A DNA stretch of 64,000 nucleotides, taken from contig JAJFGF010000002.1 of assembly GCA_021776245.1 (NCBI GenBank), forward strand, positions 1-64,000. Direction: 5' to 3'. The stretch comes from Hyphococcus sp. GTDB taxonomy: Bacteria > Pseudomonadota > Alphaproteobacteria > Caulobacterales > Parvularculaceae. A model generated the notes under the pieces. The model saw only the letters and a list, made by a program, of their open reading frames with translations. It ran no database searches and had not been told where the DNA came from. Positions within the stretch are counted from its first letter, which is position 1, and each line of letters begins with the position of its first letter. Positions 54,649 to 63,676 of the stretch are shown piece after piece. Both the position numbers and the translations under genes were made by a program.

Positions 54649-55335
54649 ATGAAACTTTATTCCGGTCCGTTGAGCCTGTTTGCCAGGAAGATCGAAATTG
54701 CGCTGGGGGAGAAAAATCTTTCCTTTGAGCGTATCATGGCGCCGTTTACACAGACCGAAGGCTATACGCCCAAGCTCCCTGAAATCATGGCCGCCAATCC
54801 CAAAGGCCAGGTGCCGGTTTTAATCGACGGCGATGTGACGCTTTATGATTCAACGGTCATTTTGGAATATCTCGAAGATGCTTATCCCGATCCGCCGCTC
54901 TATCCGAAAAATGCGAGCGCGCGCGCCAGATGCAGGTTGTTGGAGCTTTATGCGGACGAAGTGATGCTTGTGCCGTTAAAGGCGCTGATGCACAGATCCG
55001 AACCCTGGGACGATGCGCCCCGCCGCAGCGCATTGGAGGTCAAAGCCCGCGACGCGGAAACGGTGCTTGCCAATCAATTCGCCCGGCTCGACGCAGACCT
55101 CGGCGAGGGCGCTTATTTTTGCGGGGCGTTCGGCGCCGCCGACATCGCGCTGTTCATGAGCGTTCATTATGCGCAGCGTTTAGGCGGTCCGGCGCTTGGG
55201 CGGACAAAGCGGCTTGCCGATTGGTATGCGGCGCTTGGAGCGCGTCCCGCATTTAAAACCGTGATCGATGAAATTCGCACTGCCGACCGCGCCTTGTCGA
55301 GACAGGTTCCCGGCGCGTTTAAGGGGCTTGATTGA
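54649..55335 (+). CDS. glutathione S-transferase family protein
   Basis: A 228-residue protein with a thioredoxin-like N-terminal domain (MKLYSGPLSLFARKIEIALG; NPKGQVPVLIDGDVTLYDST) and a helical C-terminal domain. Ser8/Ser10 of SGPLS are candidate catalytic residues, in place of the Cys of the other GST at 180. The substrate is unknown. ATG 54649 is one codon after a GTG at 54646. Single gene. Confidence 0.88.
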   Translation: MKLYSGPLSLFARKIEIALGEKNLSFERIMAPFTQTEGYTPKLPEIMAANPKGQVPVLIDGDVTLYDSTVILEYLEDAYPDPPLYPKNASARARCRLLELYADEVMLVPLKALMHRSEPWDDAPRRSALEVKARDAETVLANQFARLDADLGEGAYFCGAFGAADIALFMSVHYAQRLGGPALGRTKRLADWYAALGARPAFKTVIDEIRTADRALSRQVPGAFKGLD

Positions 55336-55390
55336 ATTTACAGCGTAGCAGCGGGCCATCGCGTTTTGCGTTTGTCATCCGCCCGGTGAT

Positions 55391-56527
55391 CTATGGAAAG
55401 TGCGGTGTTGCGTCGAACAGATTGCGCGGGCGCAGATCGAGGCCGCTCCACATGACCAATGCCACGCCGTGCCAGCTATTGCCGATAAAGTATCCATCCT
55501 CATCGCGCGGATCGTGATGCAACGGGCTGATATGCCAGACGACAACGTCATTATTGGTGACAGATTCTCCGTTCACATAGCTATCAATGACATCGTAAGT
55601 TTTTTCCGAGTATCTGTATCTGGTGACCCAGAAATCCTCTTGCGCAAAGGCTTCACTATGGCGCGGCGCGCCAAATCTAACGGGCTTAAACTCGTAACTG
55701 ATATTTCTGCCATGGGCATTTTTCGTAACCTCATCGCGGACATGCACTTCAGTAAATTTCTCATGGTCGATTTCGACGCCGCCTTCAACGCCGCCATTAA
55801 ACGGCGTCAGACTATCCGTCGCGGCAATACCGGGTTCGCTGTGGGAATATAAAAGCGCCGAATCGTTTCTAAATCCATTCAGATCCATATCGATCCGCCA
55901 CAACCCATTATGCATATGCGCCGTGTATTCGCTGTAGGGGAGGTTGCGCGATGTGGCGCCAATGCGCAGTTTGATTGTGCCGTCGTCCTGAAAGACATAG
56001 CGCATGATGTAATTGTAGTTCGCTGAATCAAGGGTCGCCCATAGCGACAGCTCGTGGCCGATACCGACTGCGGTGTCGTCCTTCCATGAAACACCGCGCG
56101 ACGATACCTGGTGGATCACCTTGCCGTCGATGATATTGCCGCAAGCGCCGGCGTCCAGTGCTGTTGCGTTGACCAGTGGAAAACTGAAATTGGTGAGGTC
56201 ATAATAGCGCGGCGAACCCGGATGATAAGGGACGAAAATATCTGCAAGGCGTGCATCCCATAAAACGCGCATCCATGGTTCCGACGGTCCTTTTTTGAAC
56301 CATGCGCCGGTAATATAAAGACCCTTTGCTGTGGCGTTGGCAAAGCGCACGCGCCAGGCCGTTTCCATCGGTCCGTTCGGCGGGAATTGTTGCTCCACCA
56401 CATTGGAACTTGTCTGGCCCGGGGCAAAAGCCGGGCAGCCCGGCCCATGGGCGAATGCGGCGCTGGAAATCACCAAGCCGGCAACCAGGCTAATCAGATA
56501 GGAAACAATTGTTCTGCGCTTTATCAT
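55391..56527 (-). CDS. secreted copper-amine-oxidase-like catalytic domain
   Basis: A 378-residue protein with a signal peptide (cleaved after AAFA, mature start HGPGCPAF). From about residue 80 it follows the C-terminal catalytic domain of copper amine oxidases: SANYNYIMRYVFQDDGTIKL (Tyr171 at the place of the topaquinone precursor), TAHMHNGLWRIDMDLNG (His204, His206 for copper), and VVWHISPLHHDPRDEDGYF (third His). The TPQ motif TxxNY reads DSANY, with Asp for Thr. It starts 2 bases after the lipoprotein gene upstream, which looks like the missing N-terminal domains. Enzyme activity is inferred. Confidence 0.78.
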   Translation of the reverse strand: MIKRRTIVSYLISLVAGLVISSAAFAHGPGCPAFAPGQTSSNVVEQQFPPNGPMETAWRVRFANATAKGLYITGAWFKKGPSEPWMRVLWDARLADIFVPYHPGSPRYYDLTNFSFPLVNATALDAGACGNIIDGKVIHQVSSRGVSWKDDTAVGIGHELSLWATLDSANYNYIMRYVFQDDGTIKLRIGATSRNLPYSEYTAHMHNGLWRIDMDLNGFRNDSALLYSHSEPGIAATDSLTPFNGGVEGGVEIDHEKFTEVHVRDEVTKNAHGRNISYEFKPVRFGAPRHSEAFAQEDFWVTRYRYSEKTYDVIDSYVNGESVTNNDVVVWHISPLHHDPRDEDGYFIGNSWHGVALVMWSGLDLRPRNLFDATPHFP

Positions 56528-56529
56528 AA

Positions 56530-57240
56530 TTATCTCCCCCTGGCTCTTTCGATCGACACTTCTCTTGCCGTCAAATCGACGATGACAAGAGGCTCATGCA
56601 GATAGTCGCGGTCAATGCGAATAAGCGCCCGCACAATGCGACGTCCATGGAACGGATCTTTCGCGTCGCGGGTGCGCACGATCAGCCCTTCGATGGCGAC
56701 ATCTTCCCGCGACAGGCCGCTCGCGCTGAGCGCTTCGCCGATCGCAGTCTGAGCCTCGCGATTTTCCAGAACAAGCGCGCGGACTTCTTCCATTTCCTCT
56801 TCGCTCAGGCGAACAGGGCGGCCGGGATAGGCGCCCTGTTCGAGAATCTCGCCGCTCTCAATATCGACATCGGTAATCAGCGCTGCATCGTCGGAATAGC
56901 GATAAAAAAGGACGCGGTAGATTGCCCGCGACAGTTTCTCATCAAGCATTTTGTGACTCAAAAAATCCGTTCCCACATAAACCACGCGGGCATCTAATGG
57001 CGTGCGCAAAAGGGCGGATCTTTCGGCAATGTCGCGCGCGCGTTGTGCAATGATCGGCGGCACAGTTTCCGAGGCGCCCTCGAAGCCGTCGGGACGCGGA
57101 TCGTTGAATGCCGGATGATTAAAATCGACCTCATAGGAAGACACTGCTACGGCGTCTTGAGTTGACGAGGGCGACACGCATGCGCCGAGCGCAAGGGCCG
57201 GTAAGACTCCAAAGCATAGATATGAAACCACGCTGCGCAT
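56530..57240 (-). CDS. lipoprotein resembling copper-amine-oxidase N2-N3 domains
   Basis: A 236-residue protein with a lipobox (LALGAC, Cys21). The body shows two alpha/beta segments: FNHPAFNDPRPDGFEG with RVLFYRYSDDAALITDVDIE, and LSEEEMEEVRALVLENREAQ with VRALIRIDRDYLHEPLVIVD. These follow the layout of the N2 and N3 domains of copper amine oxidases (HPLxPL start; the GRRL...VVVDL end). It ends 2 bases before the catalytic-type gene, so together they would make one split, membrane-held enzyme. This is a pattern inference. Confidence 0.68.
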   Translation of the reverse strand: MRSVVSYLCFGVLPALALGACVSPSSTQDAVAVSSYEVDFNHPAFNDPRPDGFEGASETVPPIIAQRARDIAERSALLRTPLDARVVYVGTDFLSHKMLDEKLSRAIYRVLFYRYSDDAALITDVDIESGEILEQGAYPGRPVRLSEEEMEEVRALVLENREAQTAIGEALSASGLSREDVAIEGLIVRTRDAKDPFHGRRIVRALIRIDRDYLHEPLVIVDLTAREVSIERARGR

Positions 57241-57738
57241 GTTTTTGATCTCCCCAATTACAATTCAAGAATACAAAAAGTAAGTTTAAAGCGTTTGTAA
57301 CAACAAACACTAACACTGACTGGCGCTATCGAAAGAGTACCGCAATATTATACATAAACGGGAATTGTGAGTCCAGCAAATGTGCTTTTGGCGCTCAAAA
57401 GCCTGAACAAACTCAGGATCACATAGAATATGCGGGAATATCGAGGCATCTTCGGGAATTGTCGGGCGGACGGGCGGAAATCGGCGCAGCTTGTGACCGG
57501 TTGCCCAATGGCCGCCCGCTAATTTGGCGCAAATTGACAAAGGCCACGTTGCACAATTAGTTTTAGCGCAGCTGAGTCAAAACGAGATGCCTGTGACCGC
57601 CTGCCATTAATTGCATGAATGGCGCTGAAATCGCGATAAGTCCCAAGCTGCGCAATCGCGCGGGGCCGCGATCTTTTTTCTACACCATCTGATTGTTTTT
57701 CATCCGCATGATCTCTTGCGGAACACGAGGCATATCCA
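57241..57738. other. divergent intergenic stretch, no gene seen
   Basis: 498 bases between the amine-oxidase-like operon and the GNAT gene. The left part (57245-57310) is AT-rich and should hold the operon promoter. No open frame with a ribosome site or recognisable protein was found. Confidence 0.4.
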
Positions 57739-58269
57739 ATGACCGAGGAACCTTTCTTTACGCTCACTGACGGCCGGCTGCTTGCAATCGCCGGTACAGA
57801 AAAAATAATGGAGTTCGAGCTTGCCCATGATCCGGGCGTCTTTGATCTGTTGCAGACGCCGACGCCGCCGAGCTGGCCGCCGGACCTTAATGACGACGAC
57901 AGCTTCGGGCATTTCCTGAACGCGCTGCGCAAGGACGATGAAGCGCGCATCTGGGGGCTCTATTATCTGATCGATCTTGAAGCCGGCCGCCGCCTGGCGG
58001 GTTGCGGCGGCTATGTGGGCCCGCCCGGCAAAAACGGGACGGTTGAAATCGGCTACAGCATTTTGAACGCTTACCGGCGGCAAGGCTACGCGACCGGTCT
58101 GTGCCGGTTGTTGATCGATTATGCGTTTAAGGACAATCGCGTCCGCCGCATCATCGCCAATACCTATCCGCATCTCGCTCCATCAATTGGCGTCATGAAA
58201 AAATGCGGACTGACGCTGCATCGCGAAAATGACGATGGAACCGTCACCTATCAGCTGAACAAAGCATAA
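57739..58269 (+). CDS. GNAT N-acetyltransferase
   Basis: A 176-residue protein of the RimJ/RimL-like GNAT group: the acetyl-CoA-binding loop VEIGYSILNAYRRQGYATGL (RRxGxA), then CRLLIDYAFKDNRVRRIIAN and HLAPSIGVMKKCGLTLH. The acceptor substrate is unknown. Start ATG 57739 with GAGGCAT-type sequence upstream. Single gene. Confidence 0.9.
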   Translation: MTEEPFFTLTDGRLLAIAGTEKIMEFELAHDPGVFDLLQTPTPPSWPPDLNDDDSFGHFLNALRKDDEARIWGLYYLIDLEAGRRLAGCGGYVGPPGKNGTVEIGYSILNAYRRQGYATGLCRLLIDYAFKDNRVRRIIANTYPHLAPSIGVMKKCGLTLHRENDDGTVTYQLNKA

Positions 58270-58364
58270 TCGATGCGGGGCTTTTCCGTGCGAGAAGGGC
58301 CGCGCATTATCCTAACATTGATTGCCCGACGCCGCGACGTCAATCAGGGCGCTGTCGTGCAGCA

Positions 58365-59780
58365 TCATTGCGGCGAATTTGAAACCGTCGCGACGCTTGA
58401 TTTTACATCCGCTATGACGCCGTCTAGGGTCGCGCGATCATAGAGCTGGCCCGCCTTTATGACAGCGGAAATATTGCGTATCGCGGAAACGTCAATCCTG
58501 GGATCGCGATCAAGAATGACAATGTCAGCAGTCATTCCGACGGCGATGCGTCCCAGACGCTCCGCACCCATGAAGGCCGCGGGTGCGGTGGTTGCGGCAG
58601 CGAGCACGTCACGCGGACTTAGTCCAGCGAGGTTGTAAAGCATTGTCATTTCGTCTGCGACGCCTGAGCCCGGATAGGCAAACGGAACGGCTGCATCGGA
58701 TCCAACCAACACCGTGACGCCGGCGCGACGAAATTCACTCATGTCTTGCGCGGCCGTTGCGAGCGCTTCCCGCCAGCCTTCAATATTTCGCTTGCTGTCA
58801 CGCCACTCCGTCAAATATTCGCGCCAATTCGCGCGAAGATCTTGGGTTAGAAGCGCGTTTCTCGGATCACGGGCGCCGATTTCGTCTGCGAGCGCTGCTT
58901 CAAGCACGCTTATGGGCAACGTAAATCCTTTCCAGGCGGTCAGGGTGGGAACATGTGCGGCGCCGCTTTCGCGCAGGGCGCTGAAAAGCGCATTTCGTGC
59001 ATCGGCTGAAAGGCTCGACAACGGAAACGGGTAAAACCCGTGTTCGAAGCTGGCCTGTCCCCGTCGCGCAGCCTCTGCCGGCGGATAATCCCAGCGCGGA
59101 TGACCGGCGATCTGCATCTGAGCCTCTCGCCCGGCGGCAAGGATCGCCTCATAGGTTTGCGCGTCCTTTGTTTCGCGGATCTTGACGAAATCGACGCCCA
59201 TGTTCTGCAGCGCAGCAACAGCGGTTTTCGCCTCCTGCGGGCCATCGACGATAATGCGTGTTTTAGAGTGATCGTCGCCCGACTTTTCAGCAATGGCGCG
59301 TTCAACCGATTCCCGCGTATCGAGCATCGGGCCGGGTGTGAATATTCTCGGCCCAAGAAGGTCGCCGCGATTTATCATAGCTTGAATGTTGCGGATTTGC
59401 GCGAGATCGCCGCCCATGTCGCGGACGCTTGTAACGCCATTGGCAATATAAAGCGGCATGCTTTCGGGGCCAATTTTGGCGGCGTGGATATGCATGTCCC
59501 ACAATCCCGGGACAGCGTAAGCGCCCTCGTATGAATAACGGCAATTGGCGCCCTGAGTTTGTCGCGCGCCGGTGGGTGCAATCGACACGATGACGCCGTC
59601 GGCAATCTCCAGATCCTGCGGGCCTGAATAGTCTTCTGTAGAAGGATCAGCAATGATCATTCCCGAAAGGACATAGGGATCATTGGGAGAGCAAACCCTG
59701 GAAGCGCATCCTGCCGCCGTACTCAATGCAGCCAAAAGTTGGACTACGCGCCATGAACGCCGCCAAAAACGCGAGCTCAT
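58365..59780 (-). CDS. amidohydrolase-family lipoprotein
   Basis: A 471-residue protein with a lipobox (STAAGC). The amidohydrolase fold has the metal motif WDMHIHAAK (HxH), a later His in IAGHPRWDYPP, SFEHGFYPF, and the conserved Asp of LVGSDAAVPFAYPGSG. The C-terminal small beta part contains AERLGRIAVGMTADIVILDR, as in imidazolonepropionase and prolidase-like members. It overlaps the M56 gene by 4 bases (ATGA) as the last gene of the operon. It would act on a cyclic amide or dipeptide in the envelope. Confidence 0.88.
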   Translation of the reverse strand: MSSRFWRRSWRVVQLLAALSTAAGCASRVCSPNDPYVLSGMIIADPSTEDYSGPQDLEIADGVIVSIAPTGARQTQGANCRYSYEGAYAVPGLWDMHIHAAKIGPESMPLYIANGVTSVRDMGGDLAQIRNIQAMINRGDLLGPRIFTPGPMLDTRESVERAIAEKSGDDHSKTRIIVDGPQEAKTAVAALQNMGVDFVKIRETKDAQTYEAILAAGREAQMQIAGHPRWDYPPAEAARRGQASFEHGFYPFPLSSLSADARNALFSALRESGAAHVPTLTAWKGFTLPISVLEAALADEIGARDPRNALLTQDLRANWREYLTEWRDSKRNIEGWREALATAAQDMSEFRRAGVTVLVGSDAAVPFAYPGSGVADEMTMLYNLAGLSPRDVLAAATTAPAAFMGAERLGRIAVGMTADIVILDRDPRIDVSAIRNISAVIKAGQLYDRATLDGVIADVKSSVATVSNSPQ

Positions 59781-61720
59781 CCGGCCAGCCTCGCAGCCGC
59801 CTCAGTCGATGCTGCGCGTACGAATGAATTAGGGTCGTTTTCCGCGGTCCGCCGCAAATGCTTAATCGACGCAGGACCTCCGACGCGCCCCAGCGCGGCG
59901 GCGGCGGCGGTCCGCACAAATTCATTCTCATCGGAGAGAGCATTGATCAGTGCATTTTCAGCGCGCGCGTCACCCACATGCATGAGCGATTGCGCCGCGG
60001 CGTGCCGCACATATTCATTACTGTCGCGCAGCGCGGCGACAAGTCCATTGATCACGGCGGCGTCTCCGCGCGGCGCAATCTTGCCTAGCGCTTCAGCAGC
60101 GGCTTGCCGCACTTCCTTGTCGGTATCGTCGCGAAGCTGGGTCAAAAGGCCGACTATGGCGCCGCCATCCCCCACTTTGGAAAGCGAGGACGCGGCTTGC
60201 GCGCGCACGCGCTCGTCGCGATCGGTAAGCGCGGCCTGGAGCGCGTCGGCGCTTTCGTGCGTTAGATAACCGCTAAGCCCCGCAACCGAGCCGCGCCGCA
60301 CAACGCACGCCTTGTCATTTGTTCCGGCAATCAGCTTTTTTTGCACGCCGGCGAGGCGCAGATCAGCCATCGCTTCGGCTGCGGCCGCAACGACGTTGCA
60401 TGATGGATCATCGAGCGCTGCGATAATAAAAGCAGTGTTGTTTTCGGGGCGCTTTGCGAGCGCAAGCACGGCTTCGGCGCGGACCGGCGGCTGATCATCG
60501 CCCAAGGCGTTGTGCAGAGCGCCACGCGCCTCTGCCGTTGGCCAGTCTGCAAGCGCACGCGCGGCAGCTGTGCGTTCTTCGAGGACGCCGGTTTTTATCA
60601 GATGAATAAGTTGCTCTGCGTCGGCGCGCTGTTGCCGGGAAAGCTTGGCGACCGGCCAGGGTTTGATGAAAGGCGGGGCGTCTGTGCATGCGCAATTTAC
60701 ATCGGCGCGCTGCCGATCGGAATTTTGGTTCGCGGCCTCGCCCGGCGTGGTGAGTGCGAGCGCAAAACCTGCTGCTGTTGCGACAATCATTAGCCACACA
60801 TCAACAGCTCTGCTGGCAGGCGCTGCCTGTGACGTGAGAAGACGTTCAACGCGCTGTCGCAAGCTTGAGGCTCTCGCCATCGCGAGTCCCGGAGAAGGAT
60901 GATCGACAGCGCGGCGCGCGATTGACAACAGAATTTGCGCATAGTGGCGGCGATCCTCTCCTGGCGCCATCGAATGCGCATCACATCCTTGCTCTGTCGC
61001 GAGAATGTGCCGCGATGCGAGGAAACGCACCGGCGGGACCCACCAATAGGCAGTGCGAATAATTTCGCCGAGAAACGCCCAATAAAGATCGCCGCGGCGT
61101 ACGTGCGCCGCCTCATGCCGGAACACTGTCAGCCGATCAATTTCGCCCCATTGCGCGAAGTCGGCAGGCGCGATCATGCGGGGCGACAACAGGCCAAACA
61201 CCAACGGCGCCGGCGCTTCGCCGGAAAGCCTGCATTGTGGCGTTCCTTTCGGTCCGTCGAAAGGCTTTCCACGTCGAAAGATACGGTCAAGGCGCAGATG
61301 TGCGCGCCATTGTGCGATCGAGCATGAAGCAGCGCCCGTCAGCCATGCCAAAAACAGAGCGGCGATAAAGAAATCGCGCGCCTGTGACGAGCGGCTTGCA
61401 GCGGTCTGCTGCCCGGTTGCAAGCGTGGATAAAAGCTCCGTGTTTTCGTCGGCGAGGCTTTGTGTAATGGGGGTCGGCGGGGCGTCATCGGCTGTTGCAG
61501 ATGGCGCTTTTCCGATATCCAGCGCGGCGGAAAAACCATACGCTGGCGGATAAAGAGCGACCAATGGCGCGGCAAGACATAAGAGAAGTCCGGCCCTGAA
61601 TACGCCAAGACCGACAAACCGGTTATTCCGCTCCAGTACGAAAGCGGCCGCCAGTAGAACCGTACTGATTGCGGCGCCGGCAATCGTCCATCTGATGAGC
61701 CATAATGCTAAGTCAATCAT
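59777..61720 (-). CDS. M56 (BlaR1-type) membrane peptidase fused to HEAT repeats
   Basis: A 647-residue protein. The N-terminal half is a BlaR1/MecR1-type M56 peptidase: membrane helices at about 5-28, 38-56, 115-136, and zinc motif RHEAAHVRRGD (His202, Glu203, His206), then YWWVPPVRFLA. In place of the usual penicillin-sensor domain it carries, from about residue 365, HEAT-like repeats (NALGDDQPPVRAEAVLALAK; ALTDRDERVRAQAASSLSKV; several more). It overlaps BlaI and the amidohydrolase by 4 bases each. It probably senses an envelope signal and inactivates BlaI; the signal is unknown. Confidence 0.9.
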   Translation of the reverse strand: MIDLALWLIRWTIAGAAISTVLLAAAFVLERNNRFVGLGVFRAGLLLCLAAPLVALYPPAYGFSAALDIGKAPSATADDAPPTPITQSLADENTELLSTLATGQQTAASRSSQARDFFIAALFLAWLTGAASCSIAQWRAHLRLDRIFRRGKPFDGPKGTPQCRLSGEAPAPLVFGLLSPRMIAPADFAQWGEIDRLTVFRHEAAHVRRGDLYWAFLGEIIRTAYWWVPPVRFLASRHILATEQGCDAHSMAPGEDRRHYAQILLSIARRAVDHPSPGLAMARASSLRQRVERLLTSQAAPASRAVDVWLMIVATAAGFALALTTPGEAANQNSDRQRADVNCACTDAPPFIKPWPVAKLSRQQRADAEQLIHLIKTGVLEERTAAARALADWPTAEARGALHNALGDDQPPVRAEAVLALAKRPENNTAFIIAALDDPSCNVVAAAAEAMADLRLAGVQKKLIAGTNDKACVVRRGSVAGLSGYLTHESADALQAALTDRDERVRAQAASSLSKVGDGGAIVGLLTQLRDDTDKEVRQAAAEALGKIAPRGDAAVINGLVAALRDSNEYVRHAAAQSLMHVGDARAENALINALSDENEFVRTAAAAALGRVGGPASIKHLRRTAENDPNSFVRAASTEAAARLAG

Positions 61721-62109
61721 GAGCGCCTCTTGTTTTTGACGACCGTTTTCCCGGACTTGGAAATCAGGTTTTCAATTTTGCTTATTTCGTATTCAGACAG
61801 GTCCGCATCAGATAGCTTGAGCATTGCGAGCGCCGCATTTTCAATTGACCCGCCAAAAAATATGTCCGCCAGTTTGCGCGCCGTTGATTTCCACGCACTG
61901 CTTTTGGCGAGGGTAGGGGCGTAGATGAAGCGGCGTTGTTCGTTCCTGTGCGTGACCGCTCCTTTTTGTTCCAAAATGCGCAAGGTGGTCCGCACTGCGT
62001 CGTAAGACGGTTTTTCGTCGAGCTCAGCGCGGATAGCGCCGACCGACGCTTCTTTTAATCGATAGAGCGCTTCAAGGATCTCGGTTTCTCGTCGGCTGAA
62101 ACGGCGCAT
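61717..62109 (-). CDS. BlaI/MecI family transcriptional repressor
   Basis: A 130-residue protein with a winged helix (FSRRETEILEALYRLKEASV; SYDAVRTTLRILEQKGAVTH) and a C-terminal dimerisation helix region. In known systems the M56 partner cleaves the repressor to free its operators. It overlaps the M56 gene by 4 bases. Two GGTAA-N4-TTACC palindromes upstream are its likely binding sites. Confidence 0.92.
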   Translation of the reverse strand: MRRFSRRETEILEALYRLKEASVGAIRAELDEKPSYDAVRTTLRILEQKGAVTHRNEQRRFIYAPTLAKSSAWKSTARKLADIFFGGSIENAALAMLKLSDADLSEYEISKIENLISKSGKTVVKNKRRS

Positions 62110-62902
62110 GGCTTTTCCGGTAAGTTTTTACCACCATATCAGGCTGGCGCAGCCAAGACAAGGTAAAAAATTACCAGTTAAAGCCGGGTTATTAATGGCG
62201 GCAGCAGTGCGGGCTTTGCTGCGGTCTGTTATTATTTCCTGCGCCAATATTTATTGTTCGCGCGCTTGAATTGTCACCCGGCTTCTCGCCGCCATTTTCT
62301 TTTTTTGTGGTCGCTATAGCGATCAAAATTGTTATTTGCATGGGGCCGCTTAATTCGGGCGGCGAAACCAAAAGAGGCCCGCAAGCGGTGTTACCGCTCA
62401 CGGGCCTCTAAACGCTGCCGCCCCGGGGGAGTTTGGGACGGTCGCGAATGATGCAAATCACCGCGGGTCTGACGGGCCTTTTCCACCCTGCCGGGAACCG
62501 GCACATTGCCGGATTTTACCGTCGCCGGTTATCGCAAGAATCTACTAGTCAGTTATCTCAAACCCTCGGCGGCAGCGGCGGTGAATGAAGGTTGATTGGT
62601 TGCCCGCAAACTCGGCTTAACGCGAATTGACCGGGCGCCGATTGACATGGTGATCACAGACTGGATTTAGCACCGGCTAGCGGGAATTACTACCGGCTTA
62701 ACCGATCCTGCTGCGGCGCCCGTGTTGATACATATTAACGTTTGCAGCTTTCGCTGACCAATGCCAGTCTCTGTATCAAATGTGAGGAGAGTTTGTTCTG
62801 CAGGCTTTTTGAGTTTGTGTTTGGTGTTAATTGCCGAAAACGACTTGGGAGTGAGCGATAGGAATTCAGGCAAATATTGACATACGATATGCCGGTGAGC
62901 CG
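62110..62902. other. long intergenic stretch with a strong hairpin (62373-62409)
   Basis: Apart from the twin operators, 793 bases show no convincing gene. AGAGGCCCG (62373-62381) pairs perfectly with CGGGCCTCT (62401-62409), and AGCGGT/ACCGCT lies inside. GC-rich inverted pieces continue to about 62510 (for example GCCGGGAACCGGC). A structured RNA is possible, but no known family was recognised. Confidence 0.45.
62119..62175. promoter_or_regulatory. twin operators GGTAA-N4-TTACC before blaI-type gene
   Basis: GGTAAGTTTTTACC (62119-62132) and GGTAAAAAATTACC (62162-62175) share identical 5-base arms and length; centres lie 43 bases apart (about four turns of DNA). They start 10 bases upstream of the repressor ATG. 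Likely bound by the BlaI-type repressor. Confidence 0.78.
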
Positions 62903-63625
62903 GTGGCGGTTCTTTCAAGCGACATTGACAGAGCAGGCTCGCTCGCTGATCTGCATGCCGCCATTGACCGATTTTCAGAAGCGGTCGGTTTTCAAATTTT
63001 GCATTTTGGCGTTTCAAAAAGCGAAAATATCCTGATTAGAGACGTAATTTATACACGGCCCGTAACGGGATCCACACTTCAAGTCGCAGATTTCAGTGAA
63101 GATGTGAGAAGAATGATTTTTGATGAGGCGCGAATATTGTTGAAGCCTTTTGACATCATGCGCCACGAATTTCAGACTTGCGACACCGCCCATTTTGATG
63201 CGTTGCGAAAGAAGGTTTCGTCAGCGGGGATCCCGGGCGTGATGGTTATTCCCTACAAATATGAGAATACAGTTTCTATGGTGATTGTCCGCTGTGATCA
63301 TGAAATGTTCATGGCGGACATTATCGATATATTGCCTGCAATCTATACGCTGGCTGCAAAAACCTTTGCGCGATTTCCGACACTTGCGAAATGGCCTGAC
63401 GAATATCGACTGACCCGTCGCGAGGCGGAAGTTTTGCAGATTTCATCCCAGGGCGCTGTCGAAAAAGAAGTTGCGCGCATATTGGGCATTAGCGTTCATA
63501 CGGTCCGCGTCCACATTGAAAACGCCAAGCGTAAACTTGGCGCGCACAGCAAGGGGCACGCGATCATGATCGCGACGCATATTGGTGAAATTAATGCGAT
63601 GACGGATCAGACCCGCCGCTCATAA
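62903..63625 (+). CDS. LuxR-type regulator with autoinducer-domain-like N-terminus
   Basis: A 240-residue protein. The N-terminal ~160 residues (AAIDRFSEAVGFQILHFGVS; FDIMRHEFQTCDTAHFDALR) have the size and place of an autoinducer-binding domain, but the usual Trp/Asp signature is not clear. The C-terminal LuxR helix-turn-helix reads LTRREAEVLQISSQGAVEKE, then VARILGISVHTVRVHIENAK. No synthase gene is seen here. Start GTG 62903. A paralog starts 51 bases after its stop. Confidence 0.85.
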   Translation: MAVLSSDIDRAGSLADLHAAIDRFSEAVGFQILHFGVSKSENILIRDVIYTRPVTGSTLQVADFSEDVRRMIFDEARILLKPFDIMRHEFQTCDTAHFDALRKKVSSAGIPGVMVIPYKYENTVSMVIVRCDHEMFMADIIDILPAIYTLAAKTFARFPTLAKWPDEYRLTRREAEVLQISSQGAVEKEVARILGISVHTVRVHIENAKRKLGAHSKGHAIMIATHIGEINAMTDQTRRS

Positions 63626-63676
63626 ATCTGGGCCATTGCCTGACTTTGGATTGATCAACAATACGCTGGAACGATA

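Noticed and set aside
62411-62560. Cobalamin-type or other known riboswitch
   Set aside because: GC-rich inverted pieces are present, but no known riboswitch core could be matched and the next gene is a LuxR regulator 340 bases away.
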